Below the pieces are notes generated by a model that saw nothing but the letters and a program-made list of their open reading frames with translations, had not been told where the DNA came from and made no database searches. The translations under genes and the position numbers were made by a program. Positions 1-6,853 of a DNA stretch of 12,350 nt are shown here, piece after piece (position 1 is the stretch's first letter; every line of letters starts with the position of its first letter). This DNA comes from Hyphomicrobiales bacterium (GTDB taxonomy: Bacteria; Pseudomonadota; Alphaproteobacteria; Rhizobiales; JAKIUO01), in NCBI GenBank assembly GCA_027069645.1, contig JALXEI010000277.1, forward strand, positions 1 to 12,350, read 5' to 3'.

Positions 1-355
<355 letters not shown>

Positions 356-524
356 GCTCTCATTAGTCAATGTTCACCCGCACAGACTGATTTTTGTCTG
401 TGTGTGGTGTCGTGTTGCGATGATGAATATTGATACAGACAAGACCTGATTTCTATAGCTGAACCCGCCAAAACGAACTGATGTTCGCGACAAATGGCGG
501 GAAAGGCAAGCAGTGTGTCCTGAT
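356..524 (+). other. 23S-5S internal transcribed spacer with hairpins
   Basis: This 169-nt spacer carries no tRNA and no convincing reading frame. It holds a 7-bp stem at 381-387/396-402 and a nested stem-loop made of cccgcca (464-470) pairing with tggcggg (495-501) around an inner cgaac (474-478)/gttcg (483-487). Such stems are typical places for rRNA precursor processing, but the processing role is inferred. Confidence 0.6.
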
Positions 525-641
525 TGCCTGGTGATTATGGCGGAGCGCCTGCACCCGATCCCATTCCGAACTCGACCGTGAAACGCTCCAGCGCCGATGG
601 TACTGCATCTTAAGGTGTGGGAGAGTAGGTCGTTGCCAGGC
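525..641 (+). rRNA. rrf: 5S ribosomal RNA
   Basis: Complete 5S rRNA gene of about 117 nt. The ends form the terminal helix I (GCCTGG at 525-530 with CCAGGC at 636-641). The interior carries strongly conserved 5S segments: CCGATCCCATTCCGAACTC around 553-571, CGCCGATGGTACTGC around 592-606, and GGGAGAGTAGGTCG near the 3' side. The gene lies in standard 23S-5S order. No tRNA gene follows before the terminator. The ends may be off by a base or two. Confidence 0.96.
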
Positions 642-688
642 ATTCCGGACACATTGTCATTTTCCCCTGATATAACAAAGAAAATAGT

Positions 689-732
689 AACAGCCCTGCT
701 ATCGATCACGAGACCGGTAGCAGGGCTGTTTT
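689..732 (+). terminator. Rho-independent terminator of the rrn operon
   Basis: A perfect 13-bp GC-rich stem pairs aacagccctgcta (689-701) with tagcagggctgtt (718-730) across a 16-nt loop and runs into TTTT at 729-732. It sits 48 nt after the 5S gene, where an rRNA operon terminator is expected. The T-tract is short, but the stem is long and perfect. Confidence 0.88.
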
Positions 733-964
733 GCGTCTGGTGTATCTTCGCCCGATTGTTGGTCTGTTCCTGCAATACCAATCGTCCCTGAAATCAACGC
801 ATGTGTTGGTGTCAAGCCATTGTTCTGTCAACGAAGACACATATCAACATGAGTCGTCGCTGGCGCTGCCGCATATAAATTTCGTTTCACAGGTTAACGA
901 TCTGGATTTTGCCGGAAGTAGCTGTAATTGTGTCGCCTGACATGGCAGAGGTGGAGAACGGCAC

Positions 965-2992
965 GTGACACAATGGTTACACGAATTTATTCAGCAGATT
1001 ATTGATTTTGCCGGATCAAACCCGATGCTGGTGGGGCTTGTTCTGTGTGTTGCGGCAGGGGCCGAAGCGATCATTGTGATCGGGGCCCTTTTCCCGGGGG
1101 AGGCACTGGTCCTCGGCGTTGCTGCCGCGGCCGGGGCGGCGGGGCTTGATCTGCTGCCGATGATCATCTGGACAACGCTGGGTGCGGTTGCGGGTGACGG
1201 CATTTCCTACTGGATCGGCCATTCAAAGGGGGAGGATATCAGTAACTGGCCGTGGCTGAAAAAACGTCCGCAACTACTGGCACAAGGGGAGAATTTCATT
1301 GCAAGGCACGGGATAAAATCCATCCTTATCGCCCGTTTTCTGCCCGCTCTGCGGGCCATTGTGCCGGTGGCGGCCGGTGTGCTGGGCATGCCGCCCAAAC
1401 GCTTTTACATTGCCAATTTTGTCTCGGCGACAGGCTGGGCCATTGTCCATATATTGCCTGCTGCCGGTCTGGGGCTCGCCTGGAACACCCTTGGCGCCGT
1501 CAGTGGCCGTCTGGCCGTGCTGGTGGCCCTGTTGCTGATCATGCTGTTTGTGGTTATCCGGTTGACCCGCTTGCTGGTCAACAGGGGAATGCCTTTGCTG
1601 GCGAGGCTGTATGAAAAGGCCATTCGTCACCTGTCGGAAATGCGCTGGCGTCCGGCCGGTGTTCTGGCGGCCTGGCTTGATCCGGATCAGCCGCGGCTGG
1701 CCGGAATGGCCTTTTGGGTAGCGCTGTTGCTGGCGGGCATGTTCGGGTTTGCGGGCGTACTGGAAGATCTTGTCAGTGGCGATCCGCTGGTGCGTGCAGA
1801 CACGGCCATCAATCATCTGATACAGGGGTTGCGCACCCGGCCCGCAGACGCGATCATGGTGGTGATTACGTCTCTGGGGGACTCGGTGTCGCTGATGGCA
1901 GCCGTGGCAACGCTTATCGGCCTGCTTTTTCTGCAAAGGGCCTGGCGCTTGGCGGCAGCCGTCGCGCTGACCGTTGGCGCGGCGATGGCCTTTGTGCCGA
2001 TCATCAAGCAAATTCTCCACAAACCGCGCCCCATCGACATTTATACGGGGGCGCACAACTATTCCTTTCCCAGCGGTCACACGACCCTGTCCGCTGTTGT
2101 GTTCGGCGTGTTCGCTGTCGTGGTGGCGCATAAACTGTCGATCAGGGGCAGGGGGATTGTTTATGCCCTCGCGGGACTATGGGTGACACTTGTTGGTCTG
2201 TCGCGTATCTATCTGTCCGCGCACTGGCCCTCGGACGTTCTTGGCGGCATGTTATTCGGCACCATGCTGACCGCGGCATTTGCGCTGCTGATCGGGCATA
2301 CAGATCTCAAAAACTGCCGCTGTTCCCTGATGGCGGCGGCGGTGCTGGCGGTTTTTATCGGCTTTGGCGGTTTTCATGCGTGGAAGAATTTCAACGGCAA
2401 TATGCTCCGCTATGAGCCCCGTAAGGTCGTAAAAAGGATTTCTCTGGCAAAATGGAAAAGGGAAGGCTGGCGGGCTCTGCCACAGAGGCGAATTGATCTT
2501 GACGGCGATCATGGAGAACCCCTCGCTCTGCAATGGGCCGGATCCACCGCTGAACTGGGTGAGCGGATGCGGGCACTCGGCTGGCGCAAGGTTCCCGCGT
2601 TCACCTGGCGAGACGGGCTGAAGCTGCTTTTGCCCCGTGCGACCTTGAAAGATCTGCTACCGTTGCCTGTCATGCACAATGGTCGGTTTCCGGTCGCGAC
2701 CTTTGTACGGCAACGAAACGAAAAAGCCGGGCGTTTCGTACTACGCCTTTGGCGTTCGGGTACGCTTGTGAAGCGCCCCGATGGTGTGGCCCCTCTGCTG
2801 CTCGCTTCCTTGCGCCGCGAGATTGTCGTTCACCCTTTCGGCCTTGCGACCGCCCCGCGGCAGGGGGACGTTGAACCGGAGGTCACGATTGGCCTTGTTG
2901 AAAATATGAAATCACACGGTGTTATGATTTACGAGAGTACCGCCCCCAACAAACAACCCCTGTTTCCCGTTCTCGCCTGGCCAGGAGGATGA
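965..2992 (+). CDS. DedA / PAP2 phosphatase / LssY-C fusion membrane protein
   Basis: A 675-residue polytopic inner-membrane protein with three parts. Residues 1-200 are a DedA (VTT) domain with the PGE motif at 44-46 and the FLIARFLPALRAIVPVAAG-type motif around 120-138. Residues about 245-445 are a PAP2 phosphatase with all three catalytic motifs: K348-x6-R355-P356, P369-S-G-H372 and S413-R414-x5-H420-x3-D424. Residues about 500-665 resemble the LssY C-terminal domain (LQWAGS, LLPLPV, VLRLW-SG). DedA proteins are known as polyprenyl-phosphate or other lipid transporters, and membrane PAP2 enzymes dephosphorylate lipid (pyro)phosphates. A combined role in carrier-lipid recycling or phospholipid turnover is inferred. 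The GTG start is supported by GTGGAG at 951-956, 8 nt upstream. The gene stands alone between the rrn terminator and a separate cytochrome unit. Domain assignment is firm; substrate is unknown. Confidence 0.93.
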   Translation: MTQWLHEFIQQIIDFAGSNPMLVGLVLCVAAGAEAIIVIGALFPGEALVLGVAAAAGAAGLDLLPMIIWTTLGAVAGDGISYWIGHSKGEDISNWPWLKKRPQLLAQGENFIARHGIKSILIARFLPALRAIVPVAAGVLGMPPKRFYIANFVSATGWAIVHILPAAGLGLAWNTLGAVSGRLAVLVALLLIMLFVVIRLTRLLVNRGMPLLARLYEKAIRHLSEMRWRPAGVLAAWLDPDQPRLAGMAFWVALLLAGMFGFAGVLEDLVSGDPLVRADTAINHLIQGLRTRPADAIMVVITSLGDSVSLMAAVATLIGLLFLQRAWRLAAAVALTVGAAMAFVPIIKQILHKPRPIDIYTGAHNYSFPSGHTTLSAVVFGVFAVVVAHKLSIRGRGIVYALAGLWVTLVGLSRIYLSAHWPSDVLGGMLFGTMLTAAFALLIGHTDLKNCRCSLMAAAVLAVFIGFGGFHAWKNFNGNMLRYEPRKVVKRISLAKWKREGWRALPQRRIDLDGDHGEPLALQWAGSTAELGERMRALGWRKVPAFTWRDGLKLLLPRATLKDLLPLPVMHNGRFPVATFVRQRNEKAGRFVLRLWRSGTLVKRPDGVAPLLLASLRREIVVHPFGLATAPRQGDVEPEVTIGLVENMKSHGVMIYESTAPNKQPLFPVLAWPGG

Positions 2993-3031
2993 GCAGAAGG
3001 GGAAGGCGGCAAACATAAAGTTTCACAAAAG

Positions 3032-3057
3032 GGAATAAAACGGTTCCTTGCATCGTT
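3032..3057 (+). promoter_or_regulatory. Candidate ECF-sigma promoter (GGAAT-N17-CGTT)
   Basis: GGAAT at 3032-3036 and CGTT at 3054-3057 are separated by 17 nt. This resembles the GGAA(C) -35 and CGTT -10 layout recognised by many ECF sigma factors, including alphaproteobacterial EcfG. It is about 60 nt ahead of the cytochrome start, and that transcript could continue into the sigma/anti-sigma pair. Assignment to the local sigma factor is a guess; EcfG or chance are alternatives. Confidence 0.42.
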
Positions 3058-3115
3058 TGTGCAATTGAGAGGGCAAAAGGCTGTCTCGATTGAAAAATTC
3101 AGCAAGGAGTTCGAA

Positions 3116-3631
3116 ATGACATTCGGATCACTCAAAAAAACATCACTGGTGCTGGCCGCGACGGGTTTTGTCGGGTTGGGCATCTACGGTATGGCGAACC
3201 ACCTGACGGGTCTGTCGACACCGGTGCGGGCCGATACCATGAGCAAACCGGCCGACCCGATCCATGCCCGTCAGGAAATGATGGCAACAGCCGGTTTTGC
3301 TGCCAAGACAGCCGGAGCGATGGTCAAGGGAAAGGCGCCCTGGGATGCCCGAAAGGCCGAACTGGCCATGCGCGCTATCAATGCTGTGGCTTACGGGTTC
3401 GGCCACAAGTTCCCCGACAATTCCAAAACCGGTGGCGACACCGAAGCCAAAGCCGAGATCTGGAGCGAGATGGACAATTTCAAACATCTCATTCACGAGT
3501 TGGAAGAACACAGCGAAAAAGCGGCCAAAGCGGCGGCTGGCGGGCTGGACAGCTTCAAACCCGAATTTGTCAATACGGTCAAATATTGCAAGCAGTGTCA
3601 CAAGAAATATCGTGATATAAAGAAGAAGTAA
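3116..3631 (+). CDS. Exported cytochrome c'/c556-type protein
   Basis: A 171-residue protein with a signal-like N-terminus (basic KK at 7-8, hydrophobic stretch about 10-25; likely processed near residue 40) and a single haem c site, C158-K-Q-C161-H162, close to the C-terminus. A C-terminal CxxCH on a helical, Lys/Ala-rich protein of this length is the hallmark of the cytochrome c' family (four-helix bundle). Met residues in the first mature helix (M55-M56, in ARQEMMATAG) could be the sixth ligand as in low-spin c556. It would be a periplasmic electron carrier or gas-binding haem protein. The start at 3116 is chosen because AAGGAG (3104-3109) lies 6 nt upstream and the signal sequence follows at once; an in-frame ATG at 3059 would add 19 residues ahead of it. 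The sigma factor gene follows after 111 nt, suggesting a regulatory or functional link. Confidence 0.88.
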   Translation: MTFGSLKKTSLVLAATGFVGLGIYGMANHLTGLSTPVRADTMSKPADPIHARQEMMATAGFAAKTAGAMVKGKAPWDARKAELAMRAINAVAYGFGHKFPDNSKTGGDTEAKAEIWSEMDNFKHLIHELEEHSEKAAKAAAGGLDSFKPEFVNTVKYCKQCHKKYRDIKKK

Positions 3632-3648
3632 CTCCGTTTCCTTCTCCG

Positions 3649-3693
3649 GCTGGTCCCGTTCCGCATCTGACCTTGCAACCGAACGGGGCCGGC
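3649..3693 (+). other. Strong stem-loop between cytochrome and sigma factor genes
   Basis: A 13-bp stem pairs 3649-3661 with 3681-3693 (core cccgttc/gaacggg, two G-U pairs) around a 19-nt loop. No T-tract follows, so it is not a standard intrinsic terminator. It could stabilise the upstream cytochrome mRNA, reduce read-through into the sigma gene, or be a processing site. Confidence 0.5.
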
Positions 3694-3742
3694 AGGAGGC
3701 AGAGGTCACGGACACAGCCCCCTTGTCAGGGAAGAGCCTTGC

Positions 3743-4264
3743 ATGAACAAAAAACGCGCCATACTGGCCGAGATCCCGCGCCTTCGCCGCTATGCGCTGG
3801 CCCTTGTTGACAATCGCGAGGAGGCTGACGAACTGGTCCAGGATACGCTGGAACGGGCCTTGCGATTTCTCGACAAATGGCGCGAGGGCGATAATCCGCG
3901 CAAATGGCTGTTCACCATCATGCATAACCTGTTTATTGATGGCAAACGAACATTGGCCAGGCGATCGGTTGAAGTGCAAATGGAAGATGCCGGGCAAATA
4001 GCCGACGGCAATGATCATCCGGCAAACAGCACCATTGATCATATCGCCCTGAAAAAAGCCCTGGCGCAATTGTCTCCGGAACACCGGGAAGTCGTGCTGC
4101 TGGTGGGCCTTGAAGGCTTTCGTTACCGGGAGACGGCCGAACTGCTGGATATTCGTATCGGCACACTGATGTCGCGCCTGTCGCGGGGCCGCAAAAGACT
4201 GAAAGAACTGATGAGCGAAGAACGAAACAAAACAGCATCAACCCGCATCAGGAGGGTCAAATGA
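3743..4264 (+). CDS. ECF-family RNA polymerase sigma factor
   Basis: A 173-residue sigma-70-family protein with only regions 2 and 4. Region 2 covers about residues 10-70 (EEADELVQDTLERAL at 26-40, then NPRKWLFTIMHNLFID at 51-66 for promoter melting and -10 recognition). Region 4 covers about 103-156, with SPEHREVVLLVGLEGFRYRE and a helix-turn-helix ending TLMSRLSRGRKRL that contacts the -35 element. It directs RNA polymerase to a small stress regulon. Its TGA overlaps the ATG of the anti-sigma gene (ATGA), indicating coupled translation. The ATG at 3743 follows a modest AGGGA at 3728-3732. The regulon is not visible here; the adjacent cytochrome gene is the best local candidate. The C-terminal tail (about 157-173) is basic and probably disordered. 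Confidence 0.95.
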   Translation: MNKKRAILAEIPRLRRYALALVDNREEADELVQDTLERALRFLDKWREGDNPRKWLFTIMHNLFIDGKRTLARRSVEVQMEDAGQIADGNDHPANSTIDHIALKKALAQLSPEHREVVLLVGLEGFRYRETAELLDIRIGTLMSRLSRGRKRLKELMSEERNKTASTRIRRVK

Positions 4265-5037
4265 GCAATCTCTCCTTTTCAAAAAACGATATTCATCTGT
4301 ATGTGGATGGTGAAATGCCGCCTGAAGAGCAGATATTGTTCGAGGCCTGGCTGAAAGACCATCCGGATATGGCAAGGGAAGTTCGGAACCTCCAGGCGCT
4401 CAATGAAAGTCTGCACGACTGTTTCGACGGGGTTCTTGACGAGCCGCTGCCTGCCAGGCTGGAAAAAGGCGTGAGCGAACGGTTGCGGGTCGAACATCGT
4501 GTTATCCGCCCGAGGTGGCAAATGGCCGCCAGCCTTGCCTTTCTTGTGTCGGGAGGTGCGCTGGGCTGGTTTGCCAATGACGGTTACAGGGGGCTTGTCA
4601 ACGAGGAAGCGCATTTTCTCTCCGAAGCGCTGGAAGCCCATAGCATCTATGTGCCCGAGGTGCGTCATCCGGTGGAAGTGTCGGTTGACGATAAAGCCCA
4701 TCTGTTGAAATGGCTGTCAAAGCGCCTTGGCAACAAGGTCAGGGCGCCTGATCTGTCGGCTGCCGGTTACAATCTGGTGGGCGGTCGTCTGTTGCCTGGC
4801 GAAGGCCGCGTGCCAAGTGCCCAGTTCATGTACGAGAACGAACATGGCAAGCGCCTGACCTTTTTCATGATGCCCGTTTCCAAGCAACAGGACAGCAGTT
4901 TTCAATATTACAAATCCGGCGATCTTTTTACCTATCTGTGGACGGATCAGCCCTTTCAGTATGCCATGACCGGCTCCCTGAGGCGAGACGAACTGCGTAA
5001 AATATGCGAACTCGCCTACAAGTCTCTTGAAAGCTGA
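4261..5037 (+). CDS. Membrane-anchored anti-sigma factor
   Basis: A 258-residue protein that should hold the preceding ECF sigma factor inactive. The cytoplasmic N-terminus (about 1-85) contains the anti-sigma-like IHLYVDGEMPPEEQILFEAW segment (11-30) and the DEPLPARL segment (60-67). One transmembrane helix lies at about 86-105. The rest (about 107-258) would be periplasmic, with LLKWLSKRLG (148-157) and NLVGGRLLPG (171-180), segments I associate with alphaproteobacterial anti-sigma factors next to RpoE-like sigmas. There is no His-x3-Cys-x2-Cys zinc motif, so it is not a ZAS-type sensor; its only Cys residues are C54 and C249. An AGGAGGG at 4250-4256, inside the sigma gene, is an excellent ribosome site for this start, and the 4-nt overlap suggests matched expression. 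The inducing signal is unknown. The gene ends 11 nt before the palindromic element. Confidence 0.88.
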   Translation: MSNLSFSKNDIHLYVDGEMPPEEQILFEAWLKDHPDMAREVRNLQALNESLHDCFDGVLDEPLPARLEKGVSERLRVEHRVIRPRWQMAASLAFLVSGGALGWFANDGYRGLVNEEAHFLSEALEAHSIYVPEVRHPVEVSVDDKAHLLKWLSKRLGNKVRAPDLSAAGYNLVGGRLLPGEGRVPSAQFMYENEHGKRLTFFMMPVSKQQDSSFQYYKSGDLFTYLWTDQPFQYAMTGSLRRDELRKICELAYKSLES

Positions 5038-5048
5038 GTTTACGGCCC

Positions 5049-5070
5049 AGGTCATAAACTCATAAACAGG
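5049..5070 (+). repeat. Left terminal inverted repeat
   Basis: A 22-nt sequence identical to the reverse complement of 5291-5312. The similarity continues to about 5081 with one mismatch and one single-base length difference. Confidence 0.9.
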
Positions 5071-5077
5071 GTCGATA

Positions 5078-5314
5078 ATGGTGCCAAAAGCGCAAAAATA
5101 CGAGGTTAAAATGATCGCCGCGCGTACTTTTGTACGGGCAAGATCATTTTGGCCGCGGATTGCAGCGCTTTTGGCATCCTGCGGACAGGGCATATTTGCT
5201 CTCTCGCTGCGTTGCAAGCTATTGAAAACCAAAAGGTTTCCTGCGAACTTGCGCCTGGCGGAAAAACAAATCTGCTCCTGCCATTTCGATCCTGTTTATG
5301 AGTTTATGACCTAA
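5078..5314 (+). CDS. 78-codon reading frame spanning the repeat element (doubtful)
   Basis: An ATG in the inner part of the left repeat opens a frame that stays open through the whole element and stops with TAA just at the right end. The product is basic, with FVRARSFWPR near the middle and DPVYEFMT at the C-terminus; the last part is encoded by the inverted repeat, and the left repeat read leftward also gives DPVYEFMT. There is no good ribosome site and no domain I recognise. It is most likely a by-product of the repeat sequence, and it may be found annotated as a hypothetical protein wherever the repeat occurs. Confidence 0.15.
   Translation: MVPKAQKYEVKMIAARTFVRARSFWPRIAALLASCGQGIFALSLRCKLLKTKRFPANLRLAEKQICSCHFDPVYEFMT
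5291..5312 (-). repeat. Right terminal inverted repeat
   Basis: Reverse-complement match of 5049-5070 with no mismatch. Its outermost two bases are part of the TAG stop of the leftward histidine kinase gene (5311-5313). Confidence 0.9.
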
Positions 5315-6819
5315 TCCGGCAATGTGATGCGAAAGAGGGTGCCGGTTTGCCCTTTACGGGCTTCCAGGTGTTCGATTTTGCCGCCGTGGCTGTCGATAAT
5401 TTCCTTCGAGATGGCAAGACCGAGGCCCGAGCCGTTGCGGCTGGTTGTGCCGCGAAAGGCATCAAACAGATGTGCCCGCACTTTTTCGGGAATACCCGGA
5501 CCGCTATCGGAAATTTCCAGTATGGTTTTGCCTTGCTCTTTCCAGGCTTTGATGGCAATGCGATCCGCCAGTGCGTCCGGGGGGCGGTTGAGGCGATGCT
5601 GTTCCAGGGCCTGGCGGGCATTGCGGACCAGATTGGATAATACACGGTAAATCTGATCCCGGTCGGCGAGCAGGGACAGCTCCTGCTGAATATCGACCAG
5701 CCAGTCGATCTCGCCTTCGACAGGCAGGGAATGGCTTTCGCAAATCTCTTCAAGCAGCGGCGCGAGGGCAAAACGGACAGGCTGCGGGTGGTTTTGCCGG
5801 GAGCGGCCATAGTTCAGCGTATCCGAGCAAAGACGGATGGCCCGGTCCAGCGATCCGATCAGGCGCGGCGTCAGTCGCTGTACAGCCGGGTCTTCAATGG
5901 TACCGAGATGATCGGAAATAAGCTGCGCATTGGCAAGGATATTGCGCAGGTCATGATTGATCTTGCTGACGGCAAGGCCAAGGGCGGCAAGATGGTTTTT
6001 CTGACGCAGGGTACCCGACAACTGTTTCTGCATGCCCGCGAGTTCCCGTTCGGCAACACCGATTTCATCCGTGCGACCAGACGGTTTGATGATGCGTCTC
6101 GCATCTTCGGGATTGCGCGAAAAGCTGACCATATTGCCGGTCAGGTGTTGCATGGGTTTGACCAGCAAGGCGCGCAGGGCGAAATAGACAAGCGTTGCCG
6201 TAAAAGCCGAAATCAGCAGTGACAACAGGGCAATATTGCGGGCGAAGCGGAACATCGCATCCTTTAGCGGTTTTTCATCAATAACGATTTCGATGAAATC
6301 GCTGTTCACCATGTTGAGGCGACCAACCACCCGGATGGTTCTGTTATGGTCAGTGACGAAAACGCGAAGGGCATCCCTGATGAGGCTGAACCAGCCGGCC
6401 TTGCGCAGGTCAAAATGATCATCAATGTGCTCCGGCATTTCGGCTTCAAGCACGAGAAAGCGTGTCTGATTGCGTTTCACAGCCACCGCATGAACGCGGG
6501 CTGTCTTCAACAGTTCGTCTCGTAACCGGGCGGGTATCTGCCGCTTGGGCGCGGCTTCGGCAGAGAGGGCGGCGATCTGTGCGGCTGTCAGTCTTTCCTG
6601 CAACCAGTTGCGGCGGAAATTTGACACCGAGGGCACGAAAGTCAGGACTTCGGCCAGCATCACAAACAGCACGGTCAAAAGCAGCAGTTTCCCCGAAAGG
6701 CTCTTCGGGCCTTGCAGAATGCTGCTGCGGGACAGGCCCTGTCTGACGGACATGGCAGATTTTTGTACCGTTGCCGGCAGCTCCTTTCCCTGCTCCTTAT
6801 GATCAAAAGATCGGTTCAT
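5311..6819 (-). CDS. Sensor histidine kinase (orphan)
   Basis: A 502-residue membrane histidine kinase. TM1 is about residues 43-63 and TM2 about 194-216; the 130 residues between them form the putative periplasmic sensor. A HAMP-like linker (about 217-270) leads to the phosphoacceptor helix with H289 in INHDLRN, then an HATPase domain with the N box (N396, N400 in LSNLVRNARQAL), G1 box D438-S-G-P-G, F box LFDAFRG (451-457) and G2 box GSGLGLAIS (463-471). All catalytic elements are present, so it should be active. No response regulator is next to it. It lies 34 nt downstream of the flavoprotein gene on the same strand, so it may be co-transcribed. The ATG at 6819 has no Shine-Dalgarno sequence; Met23 is another possible start but also lacks one. 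The stop codon overlaps the end of the palindromic element. Confidence 0.93.
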   Translation of the reverse strand: MNRSFDHKEQGKELPATVQKSAMSVRQGLSRSSILQGPKSLSGKLLLLTVLFVMLAEVLTFVPSVSNFRRNWLQERLTAAQIAALSAEAAPKRQIPARLRDELLKTARVHAVAVKRNQTRFLVLEAEMPEHIDDHFDLRKAGWFSLIRDALRVFVTDHNRTIRVVGRLNMVNSDFIEIVIDEKPLKDAMFRFARNIALLSLLISAFTATLVYFALRALLVKPMQHLTGNMVSFSRNPEDARRIIKPSGRTDEIGVAERELAGMQKQLSGTLRQKNHLAALGLAVSKINHDLRNILANAQLISDHLGTIEDPAVQRLTPRLIGSLDRAIRLCSDTLNYGRSRQNHPQPVRFALAPLLEEICESHSLPVEGEIDWLVDIQQELSLLADRDQIYRVLSNLVRNARQALEQHRLNRPPDALADRIAIKAWKEQGKTILEISDSGPGIPEKVRAHLFDAFRGTTSRNGSGLGLAISKEIIDSHGGKIEHLEARKGQTGTLFRITLPD

Positions 6820-6827
6820 AACCGTAT

Positions 6828-6833
6828 ATTATA
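6828..6833 (-). promoter_or_regulatory. Possible -10 element just ahead of the kinase gene
   Basis: On the minus strand this reads TATAAT, a consensus -10 hexamer, ending 8 nt before the kinase ATG. If used, the transcript would start almost at the ATG and be nearly leaderless, which would explain the missing ribosome site. I see no convincing -35 hexamer about 17 nt further upstream, so this is weak. Confidence 0.3.
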
Positions 6834-6853
6834 CCCTTTTCGAGACTTCACAG

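Larger units (their letters stand above)
5049..5312. mobile_element. 264-bp MITE-like element with terminal inverted repeats
   Basis: The two ends are perfect 22-nt inverted repeats (5049-5070 and 5291-5312; outer part AGGTCATAAACTCATAAA), and the match extends imperfectly about 10 nt inward on each side. Inside are further inverted pairs: tgccaaaagcgc (5082-5093) with gcgcttttggca (5165-5176); aaaatgatc (5108-5116) with gatcatttt (5142-5150) enclosing cgtac/gtacg; and aaacc/ggttt (5226-5230/5235-5239). No transposase is encoded. I see no clear target-site duplication. It separates two convergent genes, and its right end supplies two bases of the histidine kinase stop codon. This fits a non-autonomous transposable element or an intergenic repeat; it may also act as a two-way terminator. 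Confidence 0.75.

Noticed and set aside
356..524. tRNA gene in the 23S-5S spacer
   Set aside because: The hairpins seen do not form a cloverleaf, and there is no T-loop GTTCRANNC with matching acceptor stem.
374..781. Minus-strand 135-codon frame across the 5S region
   Set aside because: It lies on the complement of the 5S gene and spacer and has no recognisable protein features.
731..940. Plus-strand 69-codon frame after the rrn terminator
   Set aside because: It starts in the terminator tail, lacks a ribosome site and domain, and has a composition unlike the coding regions here.
1274..2131. Minus-strand 285-codon frame opposite the DedA-PAP2 gene
   Set aside because: It is a shadow of a real gene; the His/Arg/Gln-rich product is typical of the antisense of GC-rich membrane coding sequence.
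3649..3693. Intrinsic terminator after the cytochrome gene
   Set aside because: The stem is strong but is followed by CAGGAGG-like sequence, not a T-tract.
3143..4084. Minus-strand 313-codon frame opposite the cytochrome and sigma genes
   Set aside because: It overlaps two well-supported genes and has no family features of its own.
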